Source of the DNA: DATGIQ01 sp035295665
GTDB lineage: Bacteria > Planctomycetota > Planctomycetia > Gemmatales > Gemmataceae
Assembly: GCA_035295665.1 (NCBI GenBank)
Contig: DATGIQ010000463.1
Span: forward strand, 1 to 5,250
Length of the DNA: 5,250 bases
Reading direction: 5' to 3'
Positions 1 through 5,250 of this stretch are shown in pieces. The notes under the pieces were generated by a model. The model saw nothing but the letters and a program-made list of their open reading frames with translations, was not told the origin of the DNA and did no database searches. Within the stretch, counting starts at the first letter, position 1. Each line of letters begins with the position of its first letter. Position numbers and translations under genes: made by a program.

Positions 1-669
1 GTTGAGGTTCACCGTCGCGATCGACTCGCTGTAGTTGATCAAGGCAGCTCCCGTCCGCGCCAACAGCACCGAGGGAAAATTCCATGTAAGCCCGTAGGTG
101 TGCCCCCCTGCGCTCAGCTGATCGTTGATGTTGAGTGTGTCGGTGCCTGGATCGTTGAGCGTCAACGGACCCTGAACCAGGTCCAGGTTTTCGCCGGTGT
201 TAGCGAGCGAAACGGTATTGGTGCCGGTGCCGGAGTTGATCGTGGTGTTCGTGGCCGTATGGGTGCCTTCCACGTCGATGTGGTTGCCGTGGATGCCACA
301 TTGAAGCATCAGCGTTTGGATATTGACATAGGTAATCACGGCGGCCCCGGAGCGGTTCAGCGTGCTGGAATCGAGGGTGTAATTCTCGCCAGCAGCGGCA
401 GCCTTGTCTTCGAGATTCACGGTGTTGCTTCCCCCTTGACCATCGACGTACAGCGTGGCCTGGATCGGATCGAGCGAGTCCAGAGCAAACTGATTCGGGC
501 CCGAGGTGACGCTGCCGGAACCCCCGACATAGACTGTGTCGTTGCTGTTGCCCGTGTAGATGGAGGTGGGGACGCCGGTCGCCTCCACGTAGAACGTGTT
601 GCCGGCCAGGTCGCGAGCGGAGCTGCCCCCGACAAGCGTGATGCTTTTCGCGCCGGCCCAGCTACACGT
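1..669 (-). repeat. Protein-level beta-repeats of about 95-105 residues in the surface protein
   Basis: Residues about 580-802 contain recurring blocks. One block pairs YTLDSSTLNRSGAAVITY (Tyr676) with YGLTW...LLARTGAALINY (Tyr771), a 95-residue spacing. A second pairs NTFYVEATGVPTSIYTG (Glu608) with NHIDVEGTHTATNTTINSG (Glu713), a 105-residue spacing, each followed by a N/D-TV element (NDTVYVG, TNTVSLA). NTVNLED and DTLNINDQ open successive units. The pattern is that of the long stacked repeats in giant planctomycete surface proteins, and the array runs off the left edge, so more copies are likely beyond. The repeats are diverged in sequence and are seen only in the protein, not as DNA repeats. 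Confidence 0.6.
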
Positions 670-2406
670 GAGCCTTTGCGTGCCGGCGAACGTGGCATAG
701 CCGCTGGAAGGCGTGTTGAGATACCAGGTGGTCGGCATGTCGGGCCCCAGGACCGTATTCCTGCCGCTGCCGCCGGTCAGCACCGTCGAGCCACCGGCCG
801 TGATTTTCACTTGCTGTTCATTCAACCCCGGCTGCCAATGGGTGAGATCGTAACGGTCATTCCCCTCTCCTCCCGAAAGCGCAAACGTGGCAACCCCGAT
901 ATACGACAGGGAAAAGTTCGGGTTGCCGGACATCGTCAGATGGCTGCCCAGGGCTTCGTTGAGGACGAAGGACGTATCATTCGCATTGTTCTGGTCGTTG
1001 GCCTCGATGGTCGCAGCGCCGCCCCCCGTGACGAGGACGGCAGCTTGAATCTGACTCAAGCCGCCCGAGGTTCCGAGCTGAACATCCAGGCTGCCTCCAT
1101 TGGTGTTGTTGACGCCAACGGCCCCGTTAATTGACCCATCAATCTGAACCACTGCATTTCCGCCCTGGTTGTTGTTCACGCTCACGGAGCTCTGGCTGCT
1201 GTTGATGTTGACCTGATAGGTCCCGGATCCAAGGGTGATGGTTACGGGTACGTTGGGCAGCGTGCTGTTTACCTGGATGCTCTCGCTGTCATTGGCGGTA
1301 TCGAGCTGGATGCTGGTGATTTGTCCCGGCTCGAAGTCGTACCGGTCGCCGTCCATGATCACCTGCATTCCCGTTCCGGTGGGCATCTGCACGGTGTCGA
1401 TCGAAAAGTCCTGGTTCGCCGGGACACCGGGCTGGTTGGTGTTGACGACCAGCGTGCCGCCGCTGAAGGCGAGCAGGTTGTTCCCGTTCAGTGTCCAGGG
1501 ATTGGGGTCGATTTCCATGTTGTAGGTGTTGTCGTCGGTGACGATGTAATAACCCGCGTCGGGGCTCGAATTGGACCAGTAGGCCTGAACGAGCTGACCC
1601 GATGGACCGCCGATCCGGTAGACATAGTTGTTGTTGGGTTCGTTGTCGGCAATCTGCCCGGGGTCCTCGGCCGATCCCGCGGTCGTATTGCCGGGGAATG
1701 TGGAACCCGGTTTGACCCGGGTACCGGTCGAGGGAGCGGTGATCACTTCCGCAAGTTCGTGGGAGAATACTTGGGTACTGAAATCTAGATTGAGCGTCGT
1801 GGAGGAACCGAGCTGGAAGTTTGTGGATACCCACACGATCCAATGATCGAAGTTCAAGCTCCCTGGCTCGTTGAAGCCATTGGCGCCGTTCATCGTCACG
1901 CTGGGATCGGTGATGACGACATAGATTGGTGGAAACGGTTTCGTTTGGCCCGGGTTCGGAACGGTCCCGTTGTTCATGAGCTTGTGGGCTTCATCCATCA
2001 CCGGGTCGCCCCAGGGAAAATTGGTAAATACTGTACTGGGGGCAGCCGACGTATCGGTGCGCCGAGCGTTGTAACTGGCAGAAGCATCACCGCCCGCGTA
2101 CTGGTCGAGCCCCCTGAAGAAATCTCCTCCGTAACCGTCGACGACTTGAGACAAGGCAAAGTCGAGCTGGTTTTCCGCGGCCTGGATATTTTGCCATCCG
2201 CTGCCCCAGTAAATGGGGTAGATGTCCCCGTCCTTAAGGTAACCGGAGGGGAACGGATAGACGGCTTCGCCATTAAACACGGGCTTGAACGCCACGGTGG
2301 GAACCAGCCGTTCTTCCATGGCTTCGATGGCAGGACGAGCTTGCAACGGCGTCTTGCGGCGGCGGGAGGCTACGTTCTTGCCAAACGATTTGAGCAACGT
2401 GAACAT
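1..2406 (-). CDS. Large exported surface protein: EXORDIUM/PHI-1-like domain plus beta-repeats (C-terminus beyond window)
   Basis: I translated all 802 codons from ATG 2406 to the left edge and found no stop, so the C-terminus lies outside. The start follows AAAGGAG with a 6-nt spacer. Residues 1-37 hold a basic RRRK stretch and MEERLVPT (30-37), like the LEPR/LEDR N-terminal signature of giant planctomycete exported proteins; there is no classical hydrophobic signal peptide. Residues about 55-290 resemble the plant EXORDIUM/PHI-1 family: YPIYWGSGW (63-71), DFFRGLDQY (95-103), HELAE (216-220), QIADNEP (about 251-257) and VQAYWSNS (273-280), in family order. The HELAE motif recalls a zincin helix but lacks the second His of HExxH, so protease activity is uncertain. 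From about 296 the protein is Gly/Asn/Thr/Ser-rich and beta-predicted, with RTX-like GGEGNDRYDL (512-521) and GGSGRNTVLG (545-554), then long repeats. It is probably a cell-surface or secreted protein. Substrate and function are unknown; the EXO-like assignment is from memory of motifs. Confidence 0.85.
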   Translation of the reverse strand, partial: MFTLLKSFGKNVASRRRKTPLQARPAIEAMEERLVPTVAFKPVFNGEAVYPFPSGYLKDGDIYPIYWGSGWQNIQAAENQLDFALSQVVDGYGGDFFRGLDQYAGGDASASYNARRTDTSAAPSTVFTNFPWGDPVMDEAHKLMNNGTVPNPGQTKPFPPIYVVITDPSVTMNGANGFNEPGSLNFDHWIVWVSTNFQLGSSTTLNLDFSTQVFSHELAEVITAPSTGTRVKPGSTFPGNTTAGSAEDPGQIADNEPNNNYVYRIGGPSGQLVQAYWSNSSPDAGYYIVTDDNTYNMEIDPNPWTLNGNNLLAFSGGTLVVNTNQPGVPANQDFSIDTVQMPTGTGMQVIMDGDRYDFEPGQITSIQLDTANDSESIQVNSTLPNVPVTITLGSGTYQVNINSSQSSVSVNNNQGGNAVVQIDGSINGAVGVNNTNGGSLDVQLGTSGGLSQIQAAVLVTGGGAATIEANDQNNANDTSFVLNEALGSHLTMSGNPNFSLSYIGVATFALSGGEGNDRYDLTHWQPGLNEQQVKITAGGSTVLTGGSGRNTVLGPDMPTTWYLNTPSSGYATFAGTQRLTCSWAGAKSITLVGGSSARDLAGNTFYVEATGVPTSIYTGNSNDTVYVGGSGSVTSGPNQFALDSLDPIQATLYVDGQGGSNTVNLEDKAAAAGENYTLDSSTLNRSGAAVITYVNIQTLMLQCGIHGNHIDVEGTHTATNTTINSGTGTNTVSLANTGENLDLVQGPLTLNDPGTDTLNINDQLSAGGHTYGLTWNFPSVLLARTGAALINYSESIATVNLN

Positions 2407-2412
2407 GGGAAA

Positions 2413-2419
2413 CTCCTTT
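2413..2419 (-). promoter_or_regulatory. Ribosome binding site of the large surface protein
   Basis: The minus strand reads AAAGGAG, then six bases (TTTCCC), then ATG at 2406-2404. This is a near-ideal Shine-Dalgarno and spacing, and it fixes the start of the long reading frame. A small stem (GCTGC, loop CGAAT, GCAGC) lies immediately upstream and could sit next to the ribosome site. Confidence 0.75.
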
Positions 2420-2454
2420 GCTGCATTCGGCAGCCAAGCGGGGTGGTCGGATGG

Positions 2455-2475
2455 CTTGGGATCACGGATCCCAAG
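2455..2475 (-). repeat. Inverted repeat in the leader of the surface-protein gene
   Basis: CTTGGGATC (2455-2463) and GATCCCAAG (2467-2475) are perfect 9-bp complementary arms around a 3-base loop, about 50 bases upstream of the start codon. Either strand could form the hairpin. The sequence CCAAGC near 2434-2439 can also pair with GCTTGG at 2454-2459, giving a possible alternative fold. No U-tract follows on the minus strand. It could be an operator, a leader structure or an mRNA-stabilising hairpin; the sequence does not decide. Confidence 0.4.
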
Positions 2476-2708
2476 GCAGTTAGTTGTCCGTCAAGCCCGC
2501 GCGCAGCCTGGTCGGGGCCAACGCGCGGACGGATGAGAGGACGTTTTTGGAAAGCCGGATCAGGGTGAGCGGAATTTCATCGGTTGAGTGATCCTGTTGA
2601 GCATGACCGGCCTCTTCTCCGAATCCGTGTTTGCCTCTCTATAGAATCACTCCACAAATCGGCGAGAAAGGGGACATCGAAAAACCGGACGAGATCTTGA
2701 GGCGGTAC
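2476..2708. other. Non-coding stretch; probable promoter region of the surface-protein gene
   Basis: No reading frame here has a convincing start, ribosome site or recognisable protein, on either strand. It lies between the hairpin that follows the pseudogene and the leader of the gene starting at 2406, so the promoter of that gene is expected here. I found no clear -35/-10 pair. A TATAGA hexamer on the minus strand (2643-2638) has no matching -35, and a TTGACG (2494-2489) has no -10. Confidence 0.5.
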
Positions 2709-2757
2709 AACGTTGCCCGGCTTCCGCTCCTCTTCGAAGCGGGAGCCGGGCAACGTT
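2709..2757 (-). terminator. Long GC-rich hairpin, probable terminator after the surface-protein remnant
   Basis: Arms 2709-2728 and 2738-2757 are complementary over 20 positions with one exception (T2723 against G2743), around a 9-base loop. The stem includes GTTGCCCGGC paired with GCCGGGCAAC. It begins about 50 bases downstream of the remnant's stop codon. The odd pair is G-U in a plus-strand RNA and A-C in a minus-strand RNA. Neither side has a U-tract, so this is not a textbook intrinsic terminator; a U-poor hairpin terminator or 3'-end stabiliser is the best reading, since it separates two minus-strand genes. Confidence 0.5.
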
Positions 2758-2807
2758 CAGACGCTGTTCAGATATCCACGAGCGCTTTCCCAGCGGGAGG
2801 TGATGGC

Positions 2808-3658
2808 TCACCCGCCGTTGATGCCGTGGAAGACGGCGAAGGCCTCATTGCGGAAGAGCGTATTGCTGCCCCACGGCTCGCCCCCGGCAGCGGAATTGTT
2901 GGCGGCCAAGAGGATTTGGTAGATATCCAAAACGGTGTTGTTGGATACGCCGAAGGCCTGGCCGCTGATGCCGATGTTCCAGGAATAGGCACCCAGGCCA
3001 TTGCTGTTGACCGTAAAGCCATTCGACTGCCCGGTGGTGCTGCCCAGGGACAGGGTAGTGGTGAAGACTTCCAAGCAGGAAAAGCTGAAAGGGGCCACCG
3101 TTATCGGAAACGTAAATGTCGTACACCGCGATCCCGGAACCGCCAGCGTCGTCGGTGCCGGACCATCTGATAGTGAAGGTCGGCGAAGGCTCCATCGGCG
3201 GCAGGGCAGCGACACTGCTCGTTGGTGCGCCGGCGTCGATCGTGGTCAGAGCTTCTTTGTTCGGGTCGGTTCCCTGGGTGGGGTCTTCGTCGTTTACCTG
3301 ATCCGTGGCGATGGCCGCTGCCGCATCGAAAGTGACCCGGGCAATATTACCTGATCTGCGTACCGGTGGGCAGGTCGGCCATCGGCCTGATGGTATAGCT
3401 CATGTGGCCCGTTCCTCGGCCAGTGCCATCCTCTGGTGGCAGGAAGTCGGTGAGCACGTCCGGCGGCAATTGTGTGTTGGGATCGATGCTTTGGAAGATA
3501 GCGTACACCTGGCCGGTGTCGGTGTGGATGCCAGCTTCGATCAGGACGTTGAACGCCTCGCCGTTGTAGCTCATCGATACCATCGTCTGATAGTGCTGGA
3601 CATCGACGGGAAGTACAAAAAAGGGCGCGTCGATTTTAACGGGCAGCGCAGAGAAGTG
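2808..3658 (-). pseudogene. Frameshifted, 5'-truncated remnant of a planctomycete surface protein (beta domain, FN3-like domain, C-terminal domain)
   Basis: Three consecutive minus-strand frames read as one protein. Segment 1 (3658-3350) contains APFFVLPVDVQHYQT, IFQSIDPNTQLPPD, DFLPPEDGTGRG and YTIRPMADLPTGTQIR, then a TAA at 3349-3347. Skipping one base (3349) restores NIARVTFDAAAAIATDQV, GTDPNKEALTTIDAGAPTSSV and the FN3-like PTFTIRWSGTDDAGGSGIAV...DIYVSDNGGPFQLFL. This is the usual order in large planctomycete surface proteins. A second one-base shift near 3100-3068 moves into VFTTTLSLGSTTGQ, GLGAYSWNIGISGQAF, LDIYQILLAANN and AFAVFHGINGG, ending at TGA 2810-2808. The FN3-like domain lacks its second half, and the N-terminal part of the protein is missing. 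In the first frame, ATG 3691 gives only ten codons (MKPKSAFLPT) before a TGA at 3661-3659. I infer a decayed gene; sequencing errors could explain the shifts but not the missing N-terminus. Confidence 0.65.
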
Positions 3659-3662
3659 TCAA
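3633..3662 (-). promoter_or_regulatory. Sigma70-like promoter match at the 5' end of the remnant
   Basis: On the minus strand TTGACA (3662-3657) is followed after 18 bases by TAAAAT (3638-3633), a 6/6 and 5/6 match to the sigma70 consensus. The -10 hexamer falls inside codons that still read as the ancestral domain (VKIDAPFF), and no ribosome binding site precedes the next ATG (3583). It may be fortuitous or may give a short transcript of the remnant. Confidence 0.2.
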
Positions 3663-3732
3663 GTCGGTAGAAAGGCAGATTTCGGTTTCATACGCACGGG
3701 AGGCAGAGGATGTCGTGGTCGGAATAATCTGC
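3659..3732. other. Short spacer between rfaE1 and the surface-protein remnant
   Basis: These 74 bases hold no gene. The minus strand has a ten-codon frame (ATG 3691 to TGA 3659) in phase with the remnant downstream but without a Shine-Dalgarno. No hairpin with a U-tract follows the rfaE1 stop codon, so the end of the heptose transcript is not marked here. Confidence 0.5.
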
Positions 3733-4734
3733 TCACGCACGTTCTGAAGACGTTCCATCGGACAACGCTGCTTCGCGCAGCTCCTCCAGCGTCACCGTCG
3801 CTGTCCCGCGTTTGCCCACGACGATCCCCGCCGTCAGGTTCGCCAGGTGCATTGCCTGTTCGAGCGTCGCGCCGGCGGCCAGGGCCAGCGCCAGCGTGCT
3901 GATCACTGTATCCCCCGCCCCAGTCACATCGAAAACACGGCGGGCCACGGCGGCGGTGTGCACCGGTTCAAACGTCTCGCGGAACAGGACCATGCCGTGT
4001 TCCCCGCGCGTGATCAACAGCGCCGCTCCCCCAAGAAGACCGATCAGCTGCCGGCTCGCTTTCAGCAAGGCGTTGTCGTCTTCAATCTCCTCGCGCACGA
4101 CCTGCTGGACTTCGTGAATGTTCGGCTTCACGACGGTGGCCCCGCAGTACTTGGCGTACTGTGTGCCCTTGGGATCGACAACCACCGGCTTGTGCAGTCG
4201 CTGGGCGGTTCGGATGATCTGCTCCGCCACCCGGTTCGAAATGACTCCCTTTCCATAATCCGAAAGAATACAAGCATCCACCTCGGGAAGGTGCCTCTCG
4301 GCCCAATGGAGCAAGGCATCTTCCACGGCCGATGATAACGGCATGCGCTGTTCGGAGTCCATCCGCACCACTTGCTGGCCGTGGGCAATCAGGCGCGTCT
4401 TCGTTGTGGTCATCCGCTCGTGATCCGCAATCAGTCCGCTGGGATCCACCCCCTGCCGCCGCAATGCCTCCGCCAATTTGTCCGCCGGATCATCGTGGCC
4501 AACCACGCCGCCCAGGAGTGCCTTCGCGGCCAAGCTCACGACGTTGGCCGCCGCGTTGGCGGCGCCCCCGGGAACAACGGTTCGCGAACGGATCTCCACA
4601 ACGGGCACCGGGGCCTCGGGTGAAATCCGCCGCACCTCTCCCCACAAGTATTCGTCGAGGATCACATCGCCGACAACGAGGATGCGCTGGGCGGGAAAGG
4701 CGGCAAGCAGGCCTGGTACCATCGGGTTGCTCAC
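3733..4734 (-). CDS. rfaE1: D-glycero-beta-D-manno-heptose-7-phosphate kinase (stand-alone RfaE1/HldA)
   Basis: This cytoplasmic PfkB/ribokinase-family enzyme phosphorylates D-glycero-beta-D-manno-heptose 7-phosphate with ATP at C1, giving the 1,7-bisphosphate for ADP-heptose synthesis. Family hallmarks are GDVILDEYLWG (22-32) then RRISPEAPVPVV (35-46), GGAANAAANV (56-65), SDYGKG (158-163), VDPKG (186-190), KPNIHE (203-208) and DVTGAGDT (269-276) with catalytic base Asp275, followed by GKRGTATVT. I chose GTG 4734 (333 aa) because its TGA-overlapping GTGA joins the gmhB stop and GGGAGG lies nine bases upstream; an ATG at 4782 would give 349 aa but overlap gmhB by 52 bases and add non-family residues. 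ATG 4722 is a weaker alternative. The protein ends after the kinase domain, so the nucleotidyltransferase half of bifunctional HldE (about 477 aa in E. coli) must be encoded elsewhere. Assignment is firm. Confidence 0.95.
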   Translation of the reverse strand: MSNPMVPGLLAAFPAQRILVVGDVILDEYLWGEVRRISPEAPVPVVEIRSRTVVPGGAANAAANVVSLAAKALLGGVVGHDDPADKLAEALRRQGVDPSGLIADHERMTTTKTRLIAHGQQVVRMDSEQRMPLSSAVEDALLHWAERHLPEVDACILSDYGKGVISNRVAEQIIRTAQRLHKPVVVDPKGTQYAKYCGATVVKPNIHEVQQVVREEIEDDNALLKASRQLIGLLGGAALLITRGEHGMVLFRETFEPVHTAAVARRVFDVTGAGDTVISTLALALAAGATLEQAMHLANLTAGIVVGKRGTATVTLEELREAALSDGTSSERA

Positions 4735-5250
4735 GCGGATATTCCTCCCGTGCCCAAGATGTGCCCCAACACTTCGTTCCAATTCTGCGCGACCAGGTCA
4801 GGCCGCGGCTCAGCAAACGCGGGGACGGCTCTGTTGACGAACAGGATCGTTCGGCAGCCCGCGCGCTGGCCGGCTTCGATATCGCATGCCTTGTCGCCGA
4901 TCATGAAGGAACGACGCCGATCGAGGTGGAGGTCCCGAGCAGCCCGCACGATCATTTCCGGCGACGGTTTGCGGCAACGGCACTTTTCATCGGGGGTGTG
5001 CGGACAATAGCAGGCGGCCTCCAGCCGTACGCCATATTCCCGGAGCTGGGCCACGATCGTTTCATGCACCTCTTCGGCCTGCTGGGGCGTGATCAGGCCC
5101 CTACCAATGCCCGATTGGTTGCTGATCAGGACCAGTGCAAACCCGCGCTCCTGGATGGCCGCCAGCGCTGCACCGGCCCCGGCGAGAAGGCAGACCTCGT
5201 CGGCTGCTTTCAGATAGCCCCGATCGAAAATGATCGTGCCGTCCCGGTCG
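4731..5250 (-). CDS. gmhB: D-glycero-beta-D-manno-heptose-1,7-bisphosphate 7-phosphatase (5' end beyond window)
   Basis: This HAD-superfamily phosphatase removes the C7 phosphate from the heptose 1,7-bisphosphate made by the neighbouring kinase, giving heptose 1-phosphate. The 172 visible residues begin at DRDGT, the HAD motif I with nucleophile and acid/base Asp, which normally sits about ten residues from the N-terminus, so only a few residues are lost past 5250. Counting from that first Asp: motif II SNQSG (43-47), the GmhB zinc site CPH (82-84) with CRC (90-92), the motif III lysine in RKP (93-95), and motif IV GDKACD (118-123). The loop between zinc ligands is short (five residues between His84 and Cys90), compared with the longer loop of the E. 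coli enzyme. The stop TGA (4733-4731) overlaps the GTG start of rfaE1. Related histidinol-phosphate phosphatases share these motifs, but the adjacent heptose kinase favours GmhB. Confidence 0.93.
   Translation of the reverse strand, partial: DRDGTIIFDRGYLKAADEVCLLAGAGAALAAIQERGFALVLISNQSGIGRGLITPQQAEEVHETIVAQLREYGVRLEAACYCPHTPDEKCRCRKPSPEMIVRAARDLHLDRRRSFMIGDKACDIEAGQRAGCRTILFVNRAVPAFAEPRPDLVAQNWNEVLGHILGTGGISA
4744..4749 (-). promoter_or_regulatory. Ribosome binding site of rfaE1, inside the end of gmhB
   Basis: The minus strand reads GGGAGG, then nine bases, then GTG at 4734-4732. It lies within the last codons of gmhB and decides the GTG start over the upstream ATG at 4782. With the GTGA stop/start overlap it indicates translational coupling. 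Confidence 0.75.

Noticed and set aside
216..270. CRISPR or DNA tandem repeat in the GT-rich stretch near the left edge
   Set aside because: The recurring GGTGCCGGTG-like text comes from Asn/Thr/Gly codons of the beta-repeats. There is no regular repeat-spacer pattern.
100..1134. Long plus-strand open frame of 344 codons
   Set aside because: It lies antisense to the continuous 802-codon surface-protein frame, has no ribosome site or recognisable domain, and its composition is that of the opposite strand of Gly/Asn/Thr/Val-rich coding DNA.
1843..2568. Plus-strand open frame of 241 codons running past the surface-protein start
   Set aside because: It is antisense to the N-terminal EXO-like domain, resembles no known family, and has no Shine-Dalgarno. 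The opposite strand has clear family motifs and a strong ribosome site.
2638..2666. Possible promoter around TCTATAGA
   Set aside because: The TATAGA hexamer is reasonable on the minus strand, but the hexamers 16-18 bases upstream do not resemble a -35.
3847..4335. Plus-strand open frames antisense to rfaE1
   Set aside because: They are shadows of a well-conserved kinase on the minus strand and show no family motif or ribosome site.
4735..4782. ATG-initiated 349-residue version of rfaE1
   Set aside because: The extra 16 residues do not fit the family start, overlap gmhB by 52 bases and lack a ribosome site, whereas GTG 4734 has one and forms a GTGA overlap.

Overview
The window looks like a chromosomal piece of a planctomycete (inference). 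The evidence is a minus-strand surface protein whose N-terminus carries a basic stretch followed by a MEERLVPT motif, close to the LEPR/LEDR-x-LL/VP signature of very large planctomycete exported proteins. A decayed second surface-protein gene also has the domain text typical of those proteins. The heptose genes indicate a Gram-negative-type envelope with LPS-like heptose. The DNA is GC-rich, and every credible gene lies on the minus strand, so reading order runs from high to low coordinates.

Layout, in transcription order. (1) 5250-4731: gmhB, D-glycero-beta-D-manno-heptose-1,7-bisphosphate 7-phosphatase, lacking only a few N-terminal residues at the window edge. (2) 4734-3733: rfaE1 (hldA), the kinase half of HldE as a stand-alone protein. 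It starts on a GTG that overlaps the gmhB stop codon (GTGA) and has a strong Shine-Dalgarno inside the end of gmhB. (3) 3732-3659: short spacer. (4) 3658-2808: a broken, 5'-truncated remnant of a large surface protein. It is readable only by joining three frames: an uncharacterised beta domain, an FN3-like domain cut short, and an unrecognised C-terminal domain. (5) 2757-2709: a long GC-rich hairpin after the remnant, probably a transcription terminator. (6) 2708-2407: non-coding leader with a 9-bp inverted repeat and a good ribosome binding site. (7) 2406-1 and beyond: an uninterrupted 802-codon reading frame still open at the left edge. It encodes an exported protein with an N-terminal EXORDIUM/PHI-1-like domain (HELAE motif) followed by a long Gly/Asn/Thr-rich beta-repeat region with RTX-like pieces and roughly 95-105-residue repeats.

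How the genes fit together. gmhB and rfaE1 catalyse neighbouring steps of ADP-L-glycero-beta-D-manno-heptose synthesis and are almost certainly one translationally coupled operon. The isomerase GmhA, the nucleotidyltransferase (HldC/RfaE2) and the epimerase HldD are not in view. The surface-protein gene appears to be a separate unit behind its own leader, so a functional link to the heptose genes is not shown by the sequence. No RNA genes, insertion sequences, CRISPR arrays or integration sites were seen. The most unusual item is the fusion of an EXO/PHI-1-like HELAE domain to a planctomycete giant-protein scaffold.
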